Of a DNA stretch of 64,000 nucleotides, positions 38,037-47,122 are shown one piece after another; the stretch's first letter is position 1, and each line of letters opens with the position of its first letter. The translations under genes and the position numbers were made by a program. Source of the DNA: Aeromonas australiensis (GTDB lineage: Bacteria; Pseudomonadota; Gammaproteobacteria; Enterobacterales; Aeromonadaceae). The notes beneath the pieces are model-generated. The model saw nothing but the letters and a program-made list of their open reading frames with translations. It was not told the origin of the DNA and did no database searches. The stretch lies in assembly GCF_000819725.1 (NCBI RefSeq), contig NZ_CDDH01000009.1, forward strand, positions 1 to 64,000, read 5' to 3'.

Positions 38037-39134
38037 TCAATAACCGAAGCGGGTTGCCTCGAAGCGGTTGAGCAACCGGTGAACGAGGTAGCAGGCCAGC
38101 AGGGTGACCACGATGGCAAACAGGATGCTGCTCACCCGGTAGAGGGCGCTGAACACCAGATCGTTGCCCGGGGTGAGGTACTGGCCAAACAGGATACCGA
38201 GGGTGGTGAGGGCGCCAAAGCCGACCCCGGAGCCGCCCGCCTCCTTGAGGTGGGCATGGCTGAACAGCATGGCGCCGAGCCACAGTAGCGGGGCGACCAG
38301 CAGCAGTTGCCCTGACCAGTCATAGAGCAACAGCTGGCCGAGCAAGCCGAAGGTGACCCCCAGCAAGGTGCCCATCGCCCTTTTGCGGGCATAACTGAGG
38401 GCGCCGTTCCAGTGCATGGGGAACAGCACCAGCAGGGTCGTGGCCTGGGCAGACATGGAGTCGCGCAGGTCAAACACCTGAAATACCAGAAACGACAGGG
38501 TGGCCACAGTGGCACCCAGCAGGGCTTCATGGCGCATCCGGTGCGGCGCCTTGGCGGTCGGGGCGGGCTTGGGTCTGGCCTCCACGTCCGGGATCAGCAT
38601 GGTCATCAGGTAAGCGATCAGCACCGACAGCACGCTCGCCCAGATATTGTTGAGGATCAGGTCGTTGAGGTCGGTCTGCGGATAGCTGGCAAAGTGCAGC
38701 ATGATACTGAGGCTCAGCACCCCGTTGGCCCCGAACAGAAACAGGCTGCCTCGCGACATGGCGGCGAAACGGTAGAGAAACAGCAGGAAGGCGATGGGGG
38801 TCATCAGTGCCGGATGGCTGCCAAACAGCCCCCCCAGCAGCCCGACCTCCACCCCGCAGACCACTGCCGCCCCGATCAGTTGGCGCGCGGCATGGCCATT
38901 CATCACCGGCACCATCCCCAGCAGCAGCACCGGCGTGACCGTATAGAAGACCCCGTAATTCCAGCCAAACAGCTTGCAGAGCAGAAAGCCCGTGGTGCAG
39001 CCAAAGGCGATGCGCAGGCACTGGCGCAGCTCGTTGCCGGTGAGGGGCCGATACCAGAGGTGAGTGGCAGCACCACCGGCGGGGTGGACTGAGGCGGTAT
39101 TGGCCGACGGGTGAGTGGCGTGGTTAGTAGACAT
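38037..39134 (-). CDS. DUF2955/FUSC-like inner-membrane efflux component
   Basis: A 365-residue protein with about ten membrane helices in two repeated halves, the arrangement of FUSC/aromatic-acid exporter proteins; the N-terminal region GNELRQCLRIAFGCTTGFLLCKLFGWNYGVFYTVTPVLLL fits DUF2955. It overlaps the HlyD gene stop by 11 bases. Such pairs act with a TolC-type outer-membrane channel to export aromatic acids or drugs; the substrate here is unknown. Confidence 0.85.
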   Translation of the reverse strand: MSTNHATHPSANTASVHPAGGAATHLWYRPLTGNELRQCLRIAFGCTTGFLLCKLFGWNYGVFYTVTPVLLLGMVPVMNGHAARQLIGAAVVCGVEVGLLGGLFGSHPALMTPIAFLLFLYRFAAMSRGSLFLFGANGVLSLSIMLHFASYPQTDLNDLILNNIWASVLSVLIAYLMTMLIPDVEARPKPAPTAKAPHRMRHEALLGATVATLSFLVFQVFDLRDSMSAQATTLLVLFPMHWNGALSYARKRAMGTLLGVTFGLLGQLLLYDWSGQLLLVAPLLWLGAMLFSHAHLKEAGGSGVGFGALTTLGILFGQYLTPGNDLVFSALYRVSSILFAIVVTLLACYLVHRLLNRFEATRFGY

Positions 39135-40179
39135 AATGGAGCAGGCTGAGCAGGTGGATCTGGCCCCGTGCCAGCATGGCGGTCAGGGCATTGTCCGGCA
39201 GCAGTTGCACCGTGGCCCGCGCCCCGGCTGGCAGATGGTCAGGGAGCTGCTCCAGCTCGAGGTGCAGCCGCATCCGCTGGGCATCCCGTACCCAGCGATC
39301 CGACTCCACCGGCGCGGCCAGCCGACCATTGGCATCAAACTGACCGGCACTCACTCCGGCATCCAGACTACTTACCCGGGCAGGATAGAGCTGACCCGGC
39401 TCGCCATCGAAGGCGACCAGTGCGCGGGTTTGCGCGCCGACATGGCGCAGGCTCTTCTCCCTAAAATCGGCAATGACATCCACCTGTTCCGACACCAGCG
39501 CCAGCAGCGGGCTGCCGGCGCTGGCGATACTGCCCGGCTTGAGCTGCAGATTGGTGATGGTGCCATCCTGATCCGCGTGGACCTGGCTGTAAGATAGGGC
39601 CAGCTCTGCTTGCGCCAGTTTGTTGCGGGCCTGGCGCAGCAACAGATTATCCTCACCGGTCACGCCACGACTGGCCTTGATCTGGGCCAGTTTGGCCTGA
39701 CTGGCGCGCAGGTTGGCCTGGGCGCTGCGCAGGGCGCTGTCAGCCTCATCTTTTTGTTGCAGCGAAACCATGTGGCGTTGGTACAGCGCATCGATGCGCT
39801 CAGCCTCGCGCCACTTCTGGCTGGCCAGGGTCTCTTTGGCGTTGATCTCGGCAACGGCGGCGGTCAGGGCGGCATCCAGTTCACTGTTCTGCTGCACGGC
39901 CTGCGCCAGCGCAAGGCGAGCCTGCTCCACCGCCAGTTCAAAAGGGGCCGGATCCAGCCTCAACAGCAGCTCCCCTTTCTTGACCTGCTGGTTGTTGTGA
40001 ACAGCGACCTCGATCACCTTGCCGCTCACCTGGGGGGCCAGCTTGGTGACCACCCGGGTCGCCATCGCCTGAGGGGTGAGGGGCATCAGCAGGTCGGCTA
40101 TCAGAAAATAGGCAAACAGGGTGGCAAAGCCCGCCATGGACCATTTGATCCAGCGGGTAAATTGTTGATCCGGGGTCAT
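39124..40179 (-). CDS. HlyD/EmrA-family membrane fusion protein
   Basis: A 351-residue periplasmic adaptor. It has one N-terminal membrane helix (WSMAGFATLFAYFLIADLL), a biotinyl-lipoyl half motif (VTKLAPQVSGKVIEVAVHNNQQVKKGELLLRLDPAPF), a long helical hairpin (about 80-200), and the second lipoyl half (DQDGTITNLQLKPGSIASAGSPLLALV). It bridges the inner-membrane partner and an outer-membrane channel. The start lies one base past the marR stop and its stop overlaps the DUF2955 start, so the three genes form one operon. Confidence 0.92.
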   Translation of the reverse strand: MTPDQQFTRWIKWSMAGFATLFAYFLIADLLMPLTPQAMATRVVTKLAPQVSGKVIEVAVHNNQQVKKGELLLRLDPAPFELAVEQARLALAQAVQQNSELDAALTAAVAEINAKETLASQKWREAERIDALYQRHMVSLQQKDEADSALRSAQANLRASQAKLAQIKASRGVTGEDNLLLRQARNKLAQAELALSYSQVHADQDGTITNLQLKPGSIASAGSPLLALVSEQVDVIADFREKSLRHVGAQTRALVAFDGEPGQLYPARVSSLDAGVSAGQFDANGRLAAPVESDRWVRDAQRMRLHLELEQLPDHLPAGARATVQLLPDNALTAMLARGQIHLLSLLHYVY

Positions 40180-40180
40180 C

Positions 40181-40693
40181 TTATTCTCTCTCTGTGTCGG
40201 TCTCGGGAGGGCTTGTATCGCCTCCGGCTTGTCGGTCGTGGTGTTGTTCAATTTTGCTGAGGGCGTTGGCCGAGATCCGCTGCACCGTGGCTTCAAACAG
40301 CTGCAGGGTCTGCTCGTCGATGCCCCCCAGCAGCTCCCGGCGAATATTCATGATGCGGTCTGCGATCTGATCGAGCAGGGTCTGGCCAGCCGGGGTCACG
40401 CAGACGATGCGGGCCCGCTTGTCCTGACTGCAGCAGTGGCGCTCAATCAGACCCTGCTCTTCCAGCTGGCCCAGGGTGCGCATCAGGGAGGGGAGCTCTA
40501 TCTCGAGGGCTTCGGCCAGGGTCTTCTGGCTGACATGGTTCCCCATGCGGGAGAGCTTCCACAGCGCGGTCCAGCGGGGATGGGTGAGGCCAAGGGGAGC
40601 CAGCTCCAGATCGGCGGCAGTACGCCATAGCCGGTGCATCCGCGCTATCTGCTCGGCGAGCGACAGCTCGCGCAACCTTTCCAGGTCCGTCAT
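40181..40693 (-). CDS. MarR-family transcriptional regulator (SlyA-like)
   Basis: A 170-residue winged-helix repressor: LTHPRWTALWKLSRMGNHVSQKTLAEALEIELPSLMRTLGQLEEQGLIERHCCSQDKRARIVCVTPAGQTLL matches the MarR/SlyA DNA-binding core including the D-x-R wing. It is the first gene of the efflux operon and most likely an autorepressor binding the palindromic operator 18 bases upstream of its start. Adjacent Cys residues in the wing (CC) could allow redox sensing; this is speculation. Confidence 0.92.
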   Translation of the reverse strand: MTDLERLRELSLAEQIARMHRLWRTAADLELAPLGLTHPRWTALWKLSRMGNHVSQKTLAEALEIELPSLMRTLGQLEEQGLIERHCCSQDKRARIVCVTPAGQTLLDQIADRIMNIRRELLGGIDEQTLQLFEATVQRISANALSKIEQHHDRQAGGDTSPPETDTERE

Positions 40694-40710
40694 CTTCTCA
40701 TCCTCAATGT

Positions 40711-40751
40711 ACTTAGCCTGCTAAGTATCATACTTGTTTAGCAGGCTAAGT
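40711..40751. promoter_or_regulatory. MarR-type operator: nested palindromes
   Basis: ACTTAGCCTGCTAA (40711-40724) and its exact reverse complement TTAGCAGGCTAAGT (40738-40751) are separated by 13 bases. Each arm is itself a near palindrome (ACTTAG-CCTG-CTAAGT). This gives two likely MarR dimer sites over the promoter of the marR-hlyD-DUF2955 operon. Confidence 0.85.
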
Positions 40752-41668
40752 AAATGGTGTGATGCGGATCATGTTTCTGGTCGGATCTTTCGTTGATGTG
40801 AGCGAGCATAGTGCGAGCCCCTGATATGTTTTTGGATGCCGATCCACTCGAGGCTCTTTTGTTGGTTCGGATATGGCATCCTGAATGAAGGATATCCGGC
40901 AGCTATTTTCATGAAATTTTCAGCTTCAGCGAGCAGCTCTTTTTTTATCCGCTAATATTGATGGGGTTATAAAGCAAGGGGGGAACGGGTTGTGGATGGA
41001 TATGACAGTGGATGTGTGTATCTGGCAATTGAAATGCTGTTGAGTGATGGGGAATATGGTGCCGAATCACATCATGGTGCGAATCGGGAGAGCGCTATCA
41101 GAAGTACCGATATCAGTCATGATTTTGACCCCGCCAATATTCCATTGCTGTTGACAGAATAGACCTGACCGTGTGTGATCCTTGTGAGCTCAAGCCAGTG
41201 TCCTGGTATTTGCTGGCTTGACTCATCACTATTTCAACGATCTTCCTTGCCTCTCTCCTCTCACTATTTTCATCGTGTGTGCTTCTGCTGCGCTTGCACA
41301 AACCCTGATATGGCCTGTCATGGCGCTTGAGTCAGAGTGATAACCTTGCCCGCTGATTATCATTCACAGGGTCTGTGAGGATACATGATTGCAGGGCTTG
41401 CCATCTGGTTCTGGTATTTTCCCGGAGGGGAGAGGCCATCATATCGTTATTACTATTAGTCATCTAAATAACCACAGTATGGCTCGCTCGTTTTATCGTC
41501 CAACTGCTTGGTCTGGCCGGCTATCGATGGTGTGCTGAGCTGCGTGCGTTGGTGGCGCCATGATGTTTAAGTTTTTAATGTTTTTATATGGCTTTGCAGT
41601 CTGGCTAACCGACAGGGGCGAGGGGGATCAATAAAGTAGCGCCACAATCACACGCAGAGTACATAACA
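40752..41668. other. long gene-poor region before the malate carrier gene
   Basis: About 900 bases, locally AT-rich, with no firmly supported gene. It contains one weak small-ORF candidate (40992-41162). The 3' part (41430-41640), with AT-rich stretches, is probably the promoter and CitB/DcuR-type regulator region for the malate operon; no exact operator was recognised. Confidence 0.5.
40992..41162 (+). CDS. possible 56-residue small protein
   Basis: A GTG-initiated frame with AGGGGGG eight bases upstream encodes 56 residues of ordinary composition (VDGYDSGCVYLAIEMLLSDG at the start, NIPLLLTE at the end). No homologue was recognised and there is no other support; it may be chance. Confidence 0.2.
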   Translation: MDGYDSGCVYLAIEMLLSDGEYGAESHHGANRESAIRSTDISHDFDPANIPLLLTE

Positions 41669-42985
41669 ATGAAAAACCTCTCACCCCTACAAACCACACA
41701 AGAAAAGGCCGCCTTGATGGGCGGCCAACAAATTGCCGGGATGCCGCTCTTTATATTTCTCGGGCTGGCAACCTGCGTTCTCTTTTCCGGCTTTAATGGC
41801 TCGTTGCCGCTGGGCATGGTTGGTGCGCTGGCGCTGATGTTCGTGCTGGGCACCCTGCTGACCGAGCTGGGTGAGCGGATCATGCCGATCCGTGAATACC
41901 TGGGGGGTGGCACCATCCTCGCTATCTTCGGCGGCGCCGCCCTGTTCGAATACCAACTGCTGCCGGTACAGGCCGGGCAGGTCATCACCAACTTTATGAA
42001 GGAGGGGGGCTTTCTTAACTTCTTTATCGCCAGTCTGGTGACCGGCTCGGTGTTTGGCATGAGCAGTGCTCTGCTGAAAAATGCCGCCATGCGTTATCTG
42101 CCGGTGATCCTCGGCGGTGTGACGCTGGCGCTGCTGAGCGTGGGGCTGGTCGGCTCTCTGATGGGTTACGGCTTCAAGAGTGCGGTGCTGCTGATCGGCC
42201 TGCCGATCATGGGCGGTGGCATGGGCGCTGGCGCGGTGCCGTTGGTGGAGATCCTCTCCGGCCCGATGCAGATGTCCAGCGCGGATCTATTGTCACGCAT
42301 GGTACCGGCGGTGGTGATCGCCAATACCCTGGCGATTCTGGTGGGTTCCCTACTGGTGCGCCTTGGTCGTCGTTACCCTTCCCTGACCGGCAACGGCACA
42401 CTGATGGTGAAAGAGATTGATCAGAATATCGCTGACGAGCAGGTCGAGGCACCGACCCTGCAGAGTCTCGGTATGGGACTTTTCATCAGCTCCAGCATGT
42501 TTGTGTTGGGCTCCCTGCTTGGCAATTTTATTCCCATGCACCCCTTCGCCCTGATGATTTTGGCGGTTGCCTTTATCAAGGTGAGTGGCCTGTTGCCGCG
42601 CCGTTATGAGCAGGCGGCGGCCGACTGGTATCAGTTTGTGGTGAGCAACCTCACCCCCTCCCTGCTGGTGGGGATCGGCGTCGCCTACACCAGTATTCCG
42701 GAGCTTATCAGCGCTTTTTCCATCAGCTACGTTGTGCTGGTCATGGTCACTGTGGTGGGGGGCGCCCTTGGTGCGGCGCTGGTCGGCAAGCTGATCGGCT
42801 TCTATCCCATCGAGGCGGCCATCACTGGCGGACTCTGTATGGCCAACATGGGGGGCACCGGCGATGTCGCTGTGCTCTCGGCGGCCCAGCGCATGAAGCT
42901 GATGCCCTTTGCCCAAATATCTTCTCGCCTTGGCGGTGCCGTGATGCTGATTTTGGCCACCGCCCTTATCTCCCTGCTTGCCTGA
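41669..42985 (+). CDS. 2-hydroxycarboxylate transporter, likely Na+/malate symporter
   Basis: A 438-residue carrier of the 2HCT family (CitS, MaeN, CimH). Seen: eleven or so membrane helices, the two re-entrant glycine motifs GLPIMGGGMGAGAVPL and GGLCMANMGGTGDVAVLSAA, and the C-terminal QISSRLGGA. The immediate neighbours are malic enzyme and a CitA/CitB-type two-component system, so malate (rather than citrate) is the likely substrate; no citrate lyase genes are present. Confidence 0.9.
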   Translation: MKNLSPLQTTQEKAALMGGQQIAGMPLFIFLGLATCVLFSGFNGSLPLGMVGALALMFVLGTLLTELGERIMPIREYLGGGTILAIFGGAALFEYQLLPVQAGQVITNFMKEGGFLNFFIASLVTGSVFGMSSALLKNAAMRYLPVILGGVTLALLSVGLVGSLMGYGFKSAVLLIGLPIMGGGMGAGAVPLVEILSGPMQMSSADLLSRMVPAVVIANTLAILVGSLLVRLGRRYPSLTGNGTLMVKEIDQNIADEQVEAPTLQSLGMGLFISSSMFVLGSLLGNFIPMHPFALMILAVAFIKVSGLLPRRYEQAAADWYQFVVSNLTPSLLVGIGVAYTSIPELISAFSISYVVLVMVTVVGGALGAALVGKLIGFYPIEAAITGGLCMANMGGTGDVAVLSAAQRMKLMPFAQISSRLGGAVMLILATALISLLA

Positions 42986-43008
42986 TACCGGATTGAGGAA
43001 CAAACAAG

Positions 43009-44559
43009 ATGAACGACATCATGATGGGTACCAGCCTGCCCTATGCCGAGCGCAAACGTCAGGGCGTGCGGGGTCGTATGCCCCATAAGGAGGAGTCCCT
43101 CTCTCAGCAGCGGCGGCGGATCTACCGGCTGGTCAGCGCCATGCAAAGCCCGTTTGACCAGCATCTGCTGTTGCGTCAGCTGCAGGAGGACAATCCGGTG
43201 CTGTTCTACGATCTGGTGCGCCACCACCTGCCGGAGCTGTTGCCGATCATCTATACCCCGGTGGTGGGGGAGGCGTGCCAGCGCCACAGCGACCTCTATC
43301 TGCGCAGCCACGGCCTCTATCTCTCCTGGCACGACAGGGATGATCTGGATGATATCCTCGAGTCGGTGGAGCAGGAGGTGGACGTGATCGTCATCTCCGA
43401 TGGCGAGCGGGTGCTGGGGCTCGGCGATCTCGGTATCGGCGGCATGGGGATCTGTATCGGCAAGTTGGCGCTCTACTCCGCTGCTGGCGGCATTAATCCG
43501 GCGCGCACCCTGCCGCTCTGTGTCGATGTGGGTACCAACAACCCCGAGCTGCTGGAGGATGACTCCTACCTCGGCTGGCAATCGCCGCGCATTGACGGCG
43601 AGAGCTACTACCACTTTATGGACAAGGTTGTGGCCGCCATTCGCAAGCGCTGGCCGCAGGTGGTGCTGCAGTTTGAAGACTTTGCCGGCAAGCACGCCGC
43701 CAACTTGCTGACCCGCTATCGGGACGAGCTCTGCATGTTCAACGACGATATTCAAGGGACGGCGGCGGTCGCCTCTGCCTGCGTGCTGGCCGGGTTGCAG
43801 CAGGCGGGTACCGCCCTGGGCGATGTCCCGGTGCTGATCGTCGGCGCGGGTTCGGCCGGTTGCGGCATCGCCGCCATGCTGGCCCAGCTGGCGGGGCGCT
43901 GCGATGGCGTCTGGCTGTTTGATCAGGATGGAGTGGTTTGCGGCGATCGTCCCAATCTGACCCGTACCCAGTTGCCGTTTGCCCGAGCCGTGGAGGAGGG
44001 GAGCAGTTCGTTGCTCGACACTATTCGCTTGGTGCGCCCGGCGGTCTTGATTGGGGTGAGCGGTCAGGGCGGCCTCTTTACCCGCGAGGTGTTGCAGGCG
44101 ATGGGGGAGGTGTGCGCGCAGCCGGTGATCCTGCCGCTCTCCAACCCGACCCGCAGTGCCGAGGCTACCCCCGATCAGGTGTGGGATGCCACCGCAGGTC
44201 GCGCCCTGCTGGCCACCGGCAGCCCCTTTGCACCTGTGACGGTAGCAGGAGAGCTGCGGCTGGTCTCCCAGTGCAACAACGTCTATGTCTTCCCGGGGAT
44301 TGGTCTGGGGGCCTGCGCCGTCAAGGCGCGCCGCATCAGCGATGGCATGTTGCTGGCCGCGGTGCGGGCGGTCGGTGCCTATCCACTGGAGGCTGGGCGA
44401 CTGCTACCCCCGATTGAACAGGTGGGAGAGGTGGCCCGCGCCGTTGCCAGAGCGGTGGCGCTTTGTGCCCGCGAGGAGGGGCTGGCCGATTTTGTCGGCG
44501 ATCCGGCACCTTTGATTGACCAGACCTGGTGGCATCCGCACTATTGGGCAGCGTCCTGA
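43009..44559 (+). CDS. maeA: NAD-type malic enzyme
   Basis: Oxidatively decarboxylates malate to pyruvate. The 516-residue protein has the malic N-terminal domain (IIYTPVVGEACQRHS, ISDGERVLGLGDLGIGGMGI, LPLCVDVGTNNPELL), the metal-binding ELCMFNDDIQGTAAV, and a Rossmann NAD site VLIVGAGSAGCGIA. It is somewhat shorter than E. coli MaeA (565). It starts 23 bases after the carrier gene, so carrier and enzyme are one transcript. NAD versus NADP preference is not certain from sequence alone. Confidence 0.93.
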   Translation: MNDIMMGTSLPYAERKRQGVRGRMPHKEESLSQQRRRIYRLVSAMQSPFDQHLLLRQLQEDNPVLFYDLVRHHLPELLPIIYTPVVGEACQRHSDLYLRSHGLYLSWHDRDDLDDILESVEQEVDVIVISDGERVLGLGDLGIGGMGICIGKLALYSAAGGINPARTLPLCVDVGTNNPELLEDDSYLGWQSPRIDGESYYHFMDKVVAAIRKRWPQVVLQFEDFAGKHAANLLTRYRDELCMFNDDIQGTAAVASACVLAGLQQAGTALGDVPVLIVGAGSAGCGIAAMLAQLAGRCDGVWLFDQDGVVCGDRPNLTRTQLPFARAVEEGSSSLLDTIRLVRPAVLIGVSGQGGLFTREVLQAMGEVCAQPVILPLSNPTRSAEATPDQVWDATAGRALLATGSPFAPVTVAGELRLVSQCNNVYVFPGIGLGACAVKARRISDGMLLAAVRAVGAYPLEAGRLLPPIEQVGEVARAVARAVALCAREEGLADFVGDPAPLIDQTWWHPHYWAAS

Positions 44560-44576
44560 CGTTTTAAGGTATGTGT

Positions 44577-46145
44577 ATGAAACTTCGCCACCAGCTGGTC
44601 ACCCTCTCGCTTGGGCTCTCTCTGCTGCTGATCCTCATTTTGGGTACTCTGCTTGCCCTCTTCATCCGCCATATTCTGGAGAGCAACCTGGAGGAGAAAG
44701 GGAGTGATCTGGCTCGGGTGATGGCGGCGGATACCCGGGTGGTTGAAGCGCTGCGCCAGGGGAGTGATCCGAGCCTGCGCGACTACATAGAGGCGGTCTG
44801 CAACCGCACCGATGCCACCTATATGGTGGTGACCGATGAGCATGGCCACCGTCTCAGCCACCCTAACACCGAGCTGGTCGGGCAGAAGTTTCGCGGCGAG
44901 GATATCTGGCCGGTGTTGCATGAGCGGCGCAGCTACTGCTCGCGGGATATGGGTACGCTAGGGCCTGCCATTCGTTGTTTCTCCCCGGTGGTGGGCGGTG
45001 ACGGGCGCGTCATGGGGGCCGTGGTTGTTGGTTATCTGATGCAGCAGGTAGAGGGCATCTATATGGAGCGGGTGGCCCTGCTCATCAGTGCCATCGTGGC
45101 CGTATTAGGGTGCGGCCTGCTGCTGGCACTCTGGGTGCAATACCTGCTGCGCAAGACCCTGCTCGATCTGGAGCCGGAGGCGATCGTGCGCCGCTTTACT
45201 CTGCAAGATCTGGTGCTGGAGCACATCACCGAAGGGGTCATCGCCCTCGATGGCCGCGGCAACATCAACATGATCAACAGCACCGCCAGCTACCAGCTGC
45301 GGCTGCCGGTTACCGGGCGCCATGCCCTGCAGGGGCAGTCGCTGGCGGAGCTGGTGCCGCCCCTTGCCCCCTGTCTGGAGCAGGAGGGTGGCGAGGTGAC
45401 CTTCACCATTCAGGGAGAGTCATTTGTCGGTCGCTGGCAGGCGGTGCAGGGCAAGGCGCCGGGACGGCTGTTGATCTTCAGCCGTCCGGAGGTGGCTGCC
45501 AGTCTGGGGGTGCAGGTGACCCATCTGCGCCAGTATGCCGAGATGCTGCGGATGCAGAGCCATGAGTTTGCCAACAAGCTGAGCAGTCTCTCCGGCCTGT
45601 TGCAGCTGGGCCATGTGGATCAGGCGGTGGAGCTTATCCAGCAGGAGAACGAAGCGTGCCAGACCATGCTGCAGGAGCTGCTGCGGCTGATCGACAACAA
45701 GCCGGTGGCGGGGCTTATTCTCGGCAAGTTCAGCCGGGCCCGCGAGCTGGGGGTGACCCTGGAGCTCGATCCCGACTCGGCGCTGGCGGAGTATCCGGCT
45801 TCGGTTTCGGCCGATCTCATCACCCTCATTGGCAACCTGCTGGACAACGGCCTGCAGGCGGCCTGGCGCAACCGCCAGCAGCGGCCGCCGCGGGTGCTGC
45901 TCTCCCTGTGCGATGTGGGGCGGCGGCTGGTGATCGAGGTGGAGGATAGTGGCGAGGGGGTCGACGAGGAGCTGGCCGATCATCTGTTCGATTACGGGGT
46001 GAGTCGCCAGAGCGGCGATCACGGGGTGGGTCTGTTCCTGGTCAAGGAGACCGTGGGTCGGCACGAGGGTGTGATAGAATGGCGGCGAACCGCCGAGCAG
46101 ACCACCCTGTTTGGTATCTACTTGAATAAAAACCAATTAATGTGA
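44577..46145 (+). CDS. CitA/DcuS-family sensor histidine kinase (malate sensor)
   Basis: A 522-residue membrane kinase: TM helix near 10-32, periplasmic PASC/Cache sensor domain (about 35-165, with RSYCSRDMGTLGPAIRCFSPVVGGDG), second TM helix, cytoplasmic PAS (about 215-310), phosphoacceptor SHEFANKLSSLSGLLQLG, and a HATPase domain (NLLDNGLQAAW, VEDSGEGV, GVGLFLVKETV). The CitA/DcuS family senses C4-dicarboxylates or citrate. AAGG is well spaced for ATG 44577 but too close for the ATG two codons earlier. It is placed 17 bases after malic enzyme and before its response regulator. Confidence 0.92.
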   Translation: MKLRHQLVTLSLGLSLLLILILGTLLALFIRHILESNLEEKGSDLARVMAADTRVVEALRQGSDPSLRDYIEAVCNRTDATYMVVTDEHGHRLSHPNTELVGQKFRGEDIWPVLHERRSYCSRDMGTLGPAIRCFSPVVGGDGRVMGAVVVGYLMQQVEGIYMERVALLISAIVAVLGCGLLLALWVQYLLRKTLLDLEPEAIVRRFTLQDLVLEHITEGVIALDGRGNINMINSTASYQLRLPVTGRHALQGQSLAELVPPLAPCLEQEGGEVTFTIQGESFVGRWQAVQGKAPGRLLIFSRPEVAASLGVQVTHLRQYAEMLRMQSHEFANKLSSLSGLLQLGHVDQAVELIQQENEACQTMLQELLRLIDNKPVAGLILGKFSRARELGVTLELDPDSALAEYPASVSADLITLIGNLLDNGLQAAWRNRQQRPPRVLLSLCDVGRRLVIEVEDSGEGVDEELADHLFDYGVSRQSGDHGVGLFLVKETVGRHEGVIEWRRTAEQTTLFGIYLNKNQLM

Positions 46146-46148
46146 GCC

Positions 46149-46844
46149 ATGGACCCAATAATCACGCTTGTTATTGAAGATGACGATCGGATCGGTGCCA
46201 TCTTGTCAGAACTGGTGGCGGCGACCCCCGGTTTCTCCCTGCTGGGGCGGGCCGGCACCCTGGCCCAGGCCGATGCCATGATGGCCGGTGTGGTGCCCCA
46301 ACTGTTGCTGGTGGATGTCTCCTTGCCCGATGGCTCAGGCCTGGAGTGGGTGAGCCGTCTGCGCAGCCACAACCGCGAAGCCTATGTCATCATGGTGACT
46401 GCCTCGCGGGATGTGGAGACCATCCAGCAGGCCCTCAATCTGGGGGTTCATGACTACGTCATCAAGCCATTGCGGCTGTTTCGCATCCAGCAGAGTCTGG
46501 ACGAAATCCAGCAACTGCACAGCCGCCTCTGCGAGCGGGGTCGGCTGGAACAGGAAGATCTCGACAAGCTGCTGGGCAAAGGAGGGCGCTCCCAGATCAA
46601 GGAGATGCGCGTCACCCCCAAGGGGATCGACAGCATCACCCTGCGTCAGGTGCTCGACCTGCTGGCGGGCGAGCCGGAGAGCGTCTTCTCCACCGACACG
46701 GTGGCGCTGCGACTCTCTCTCAGCCGCACTACGGCGCGTCGATATCTGGAGTATCTGGAGTCGGAAGACAAGGTCGATGTGGATCTTAACTACGGTCAGC
46801 GGGGGCGCCCCGAGCGGCGTTATCGCTGGCGCCGGGCAGGCTGA
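46149..46844 (+). CDS. CitB/DcuR-family response regulator (malate operon regulator)
   Basis: A 231-residue partner of the preceding kinase. The receiver domain has acidic residues at 10-13, phospho-acceptor Asp56 (LLLVDVSLPDGSG) and PLR; the C-terminal winged HTH (SVFSTDTVALRLSLSRTTARRYLEYLESEDKVDVDLNYGQRGRPERRYRW) is typical of CitB/DcuR. It begins three bases after the kinase stop. It likely activates the upstream carrier and malic-enzyme genes. Confidence 0.93.
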   Translation: MDPIITLVIEDDDRIGAILSELVAATPGFSLLGRAGTLAQADAMMAGVVPQLLLVDVSLPDGSGLEWVSRLRSHNREAYVIMVTASRDVETIQQALNLGVHDYVIKPLRLFRIQQSLDEIQQLHSRLCERGRLEQEDLDKLLGKGGRSQIKEMRVTPKGIDSITLRQVLDLLAGEPESVFSTDTVALRLSLSRTTARRYLEYLESEDKVDVDLNYGQRGRPERRYRWRRAG

Positions 46845-46874
46845 TATGCTGTGTCTGAGTGCATTTGAACAGGA

Positions 46875-46903
46875 GGAGGGAGCCAGCGGCTCCCTCCTTT
46901 TTT
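46875..46903 (+). terminator. terminator of the malate operon
   Basis: GGAGGGAGCC-AGC-GGCTCCCTCC followed by TTTTTT. Confidence 0.95.
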
Positions 46904-46918
46904 ATGCTGGATGAGCCG

Positions 46919-47090
46919 TCAGGCGGCGTTACCTGCTGGCTGAGTAGGGCCTTTTTTCAACTGGGAGGCCATCACCCCGTCCAGGATCAGCCCGCCACCC
47001 AGCAGGTGATAGCCGTGGTTCGGTTCGCCCAGCCCAATAACGGCGATAAGCGCATACAGAGCGGTAGCAGGTTCATAAAAATTGAGGTGC
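46919..47090 (-). pseudogene. EamA/DMT transporter C-terminal remnant
   Basis: Read on the - strand, the sequence NFYEPATALYALIAVIGLGEPNHGYHLLGGGLILDGVMASQ is the last two helices of a drug/metabolite transporter (the LGEPxHxYHLLGGxLILxG pattern is diagnostic). The stop codon is at 46919-46921. Everything upstream of about 47090 is missing: the frame runs into AraC sequence of the opposite strand. Only about 57 residues of an expected 290 remain, so this is a broken gene. Confidence 0.8.
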
Positions 47091-47122
47091 GTTCTGCCCC
47101 ATACAGGCGAGGCGCGCTTCAT

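Noticed and set aside
41113-41301. 62-codon - strand frame in the gene-poor region before the malate carrier
   Set aside because: No good ribosome site, odd composition, no recognisable features.
46859-47122. Taking the AraC frame as an intact 205-residue gene from 46859
   Set aside because: The first ~88 codons are antisense to the transporter remnant and overlap the malate operon terminator.
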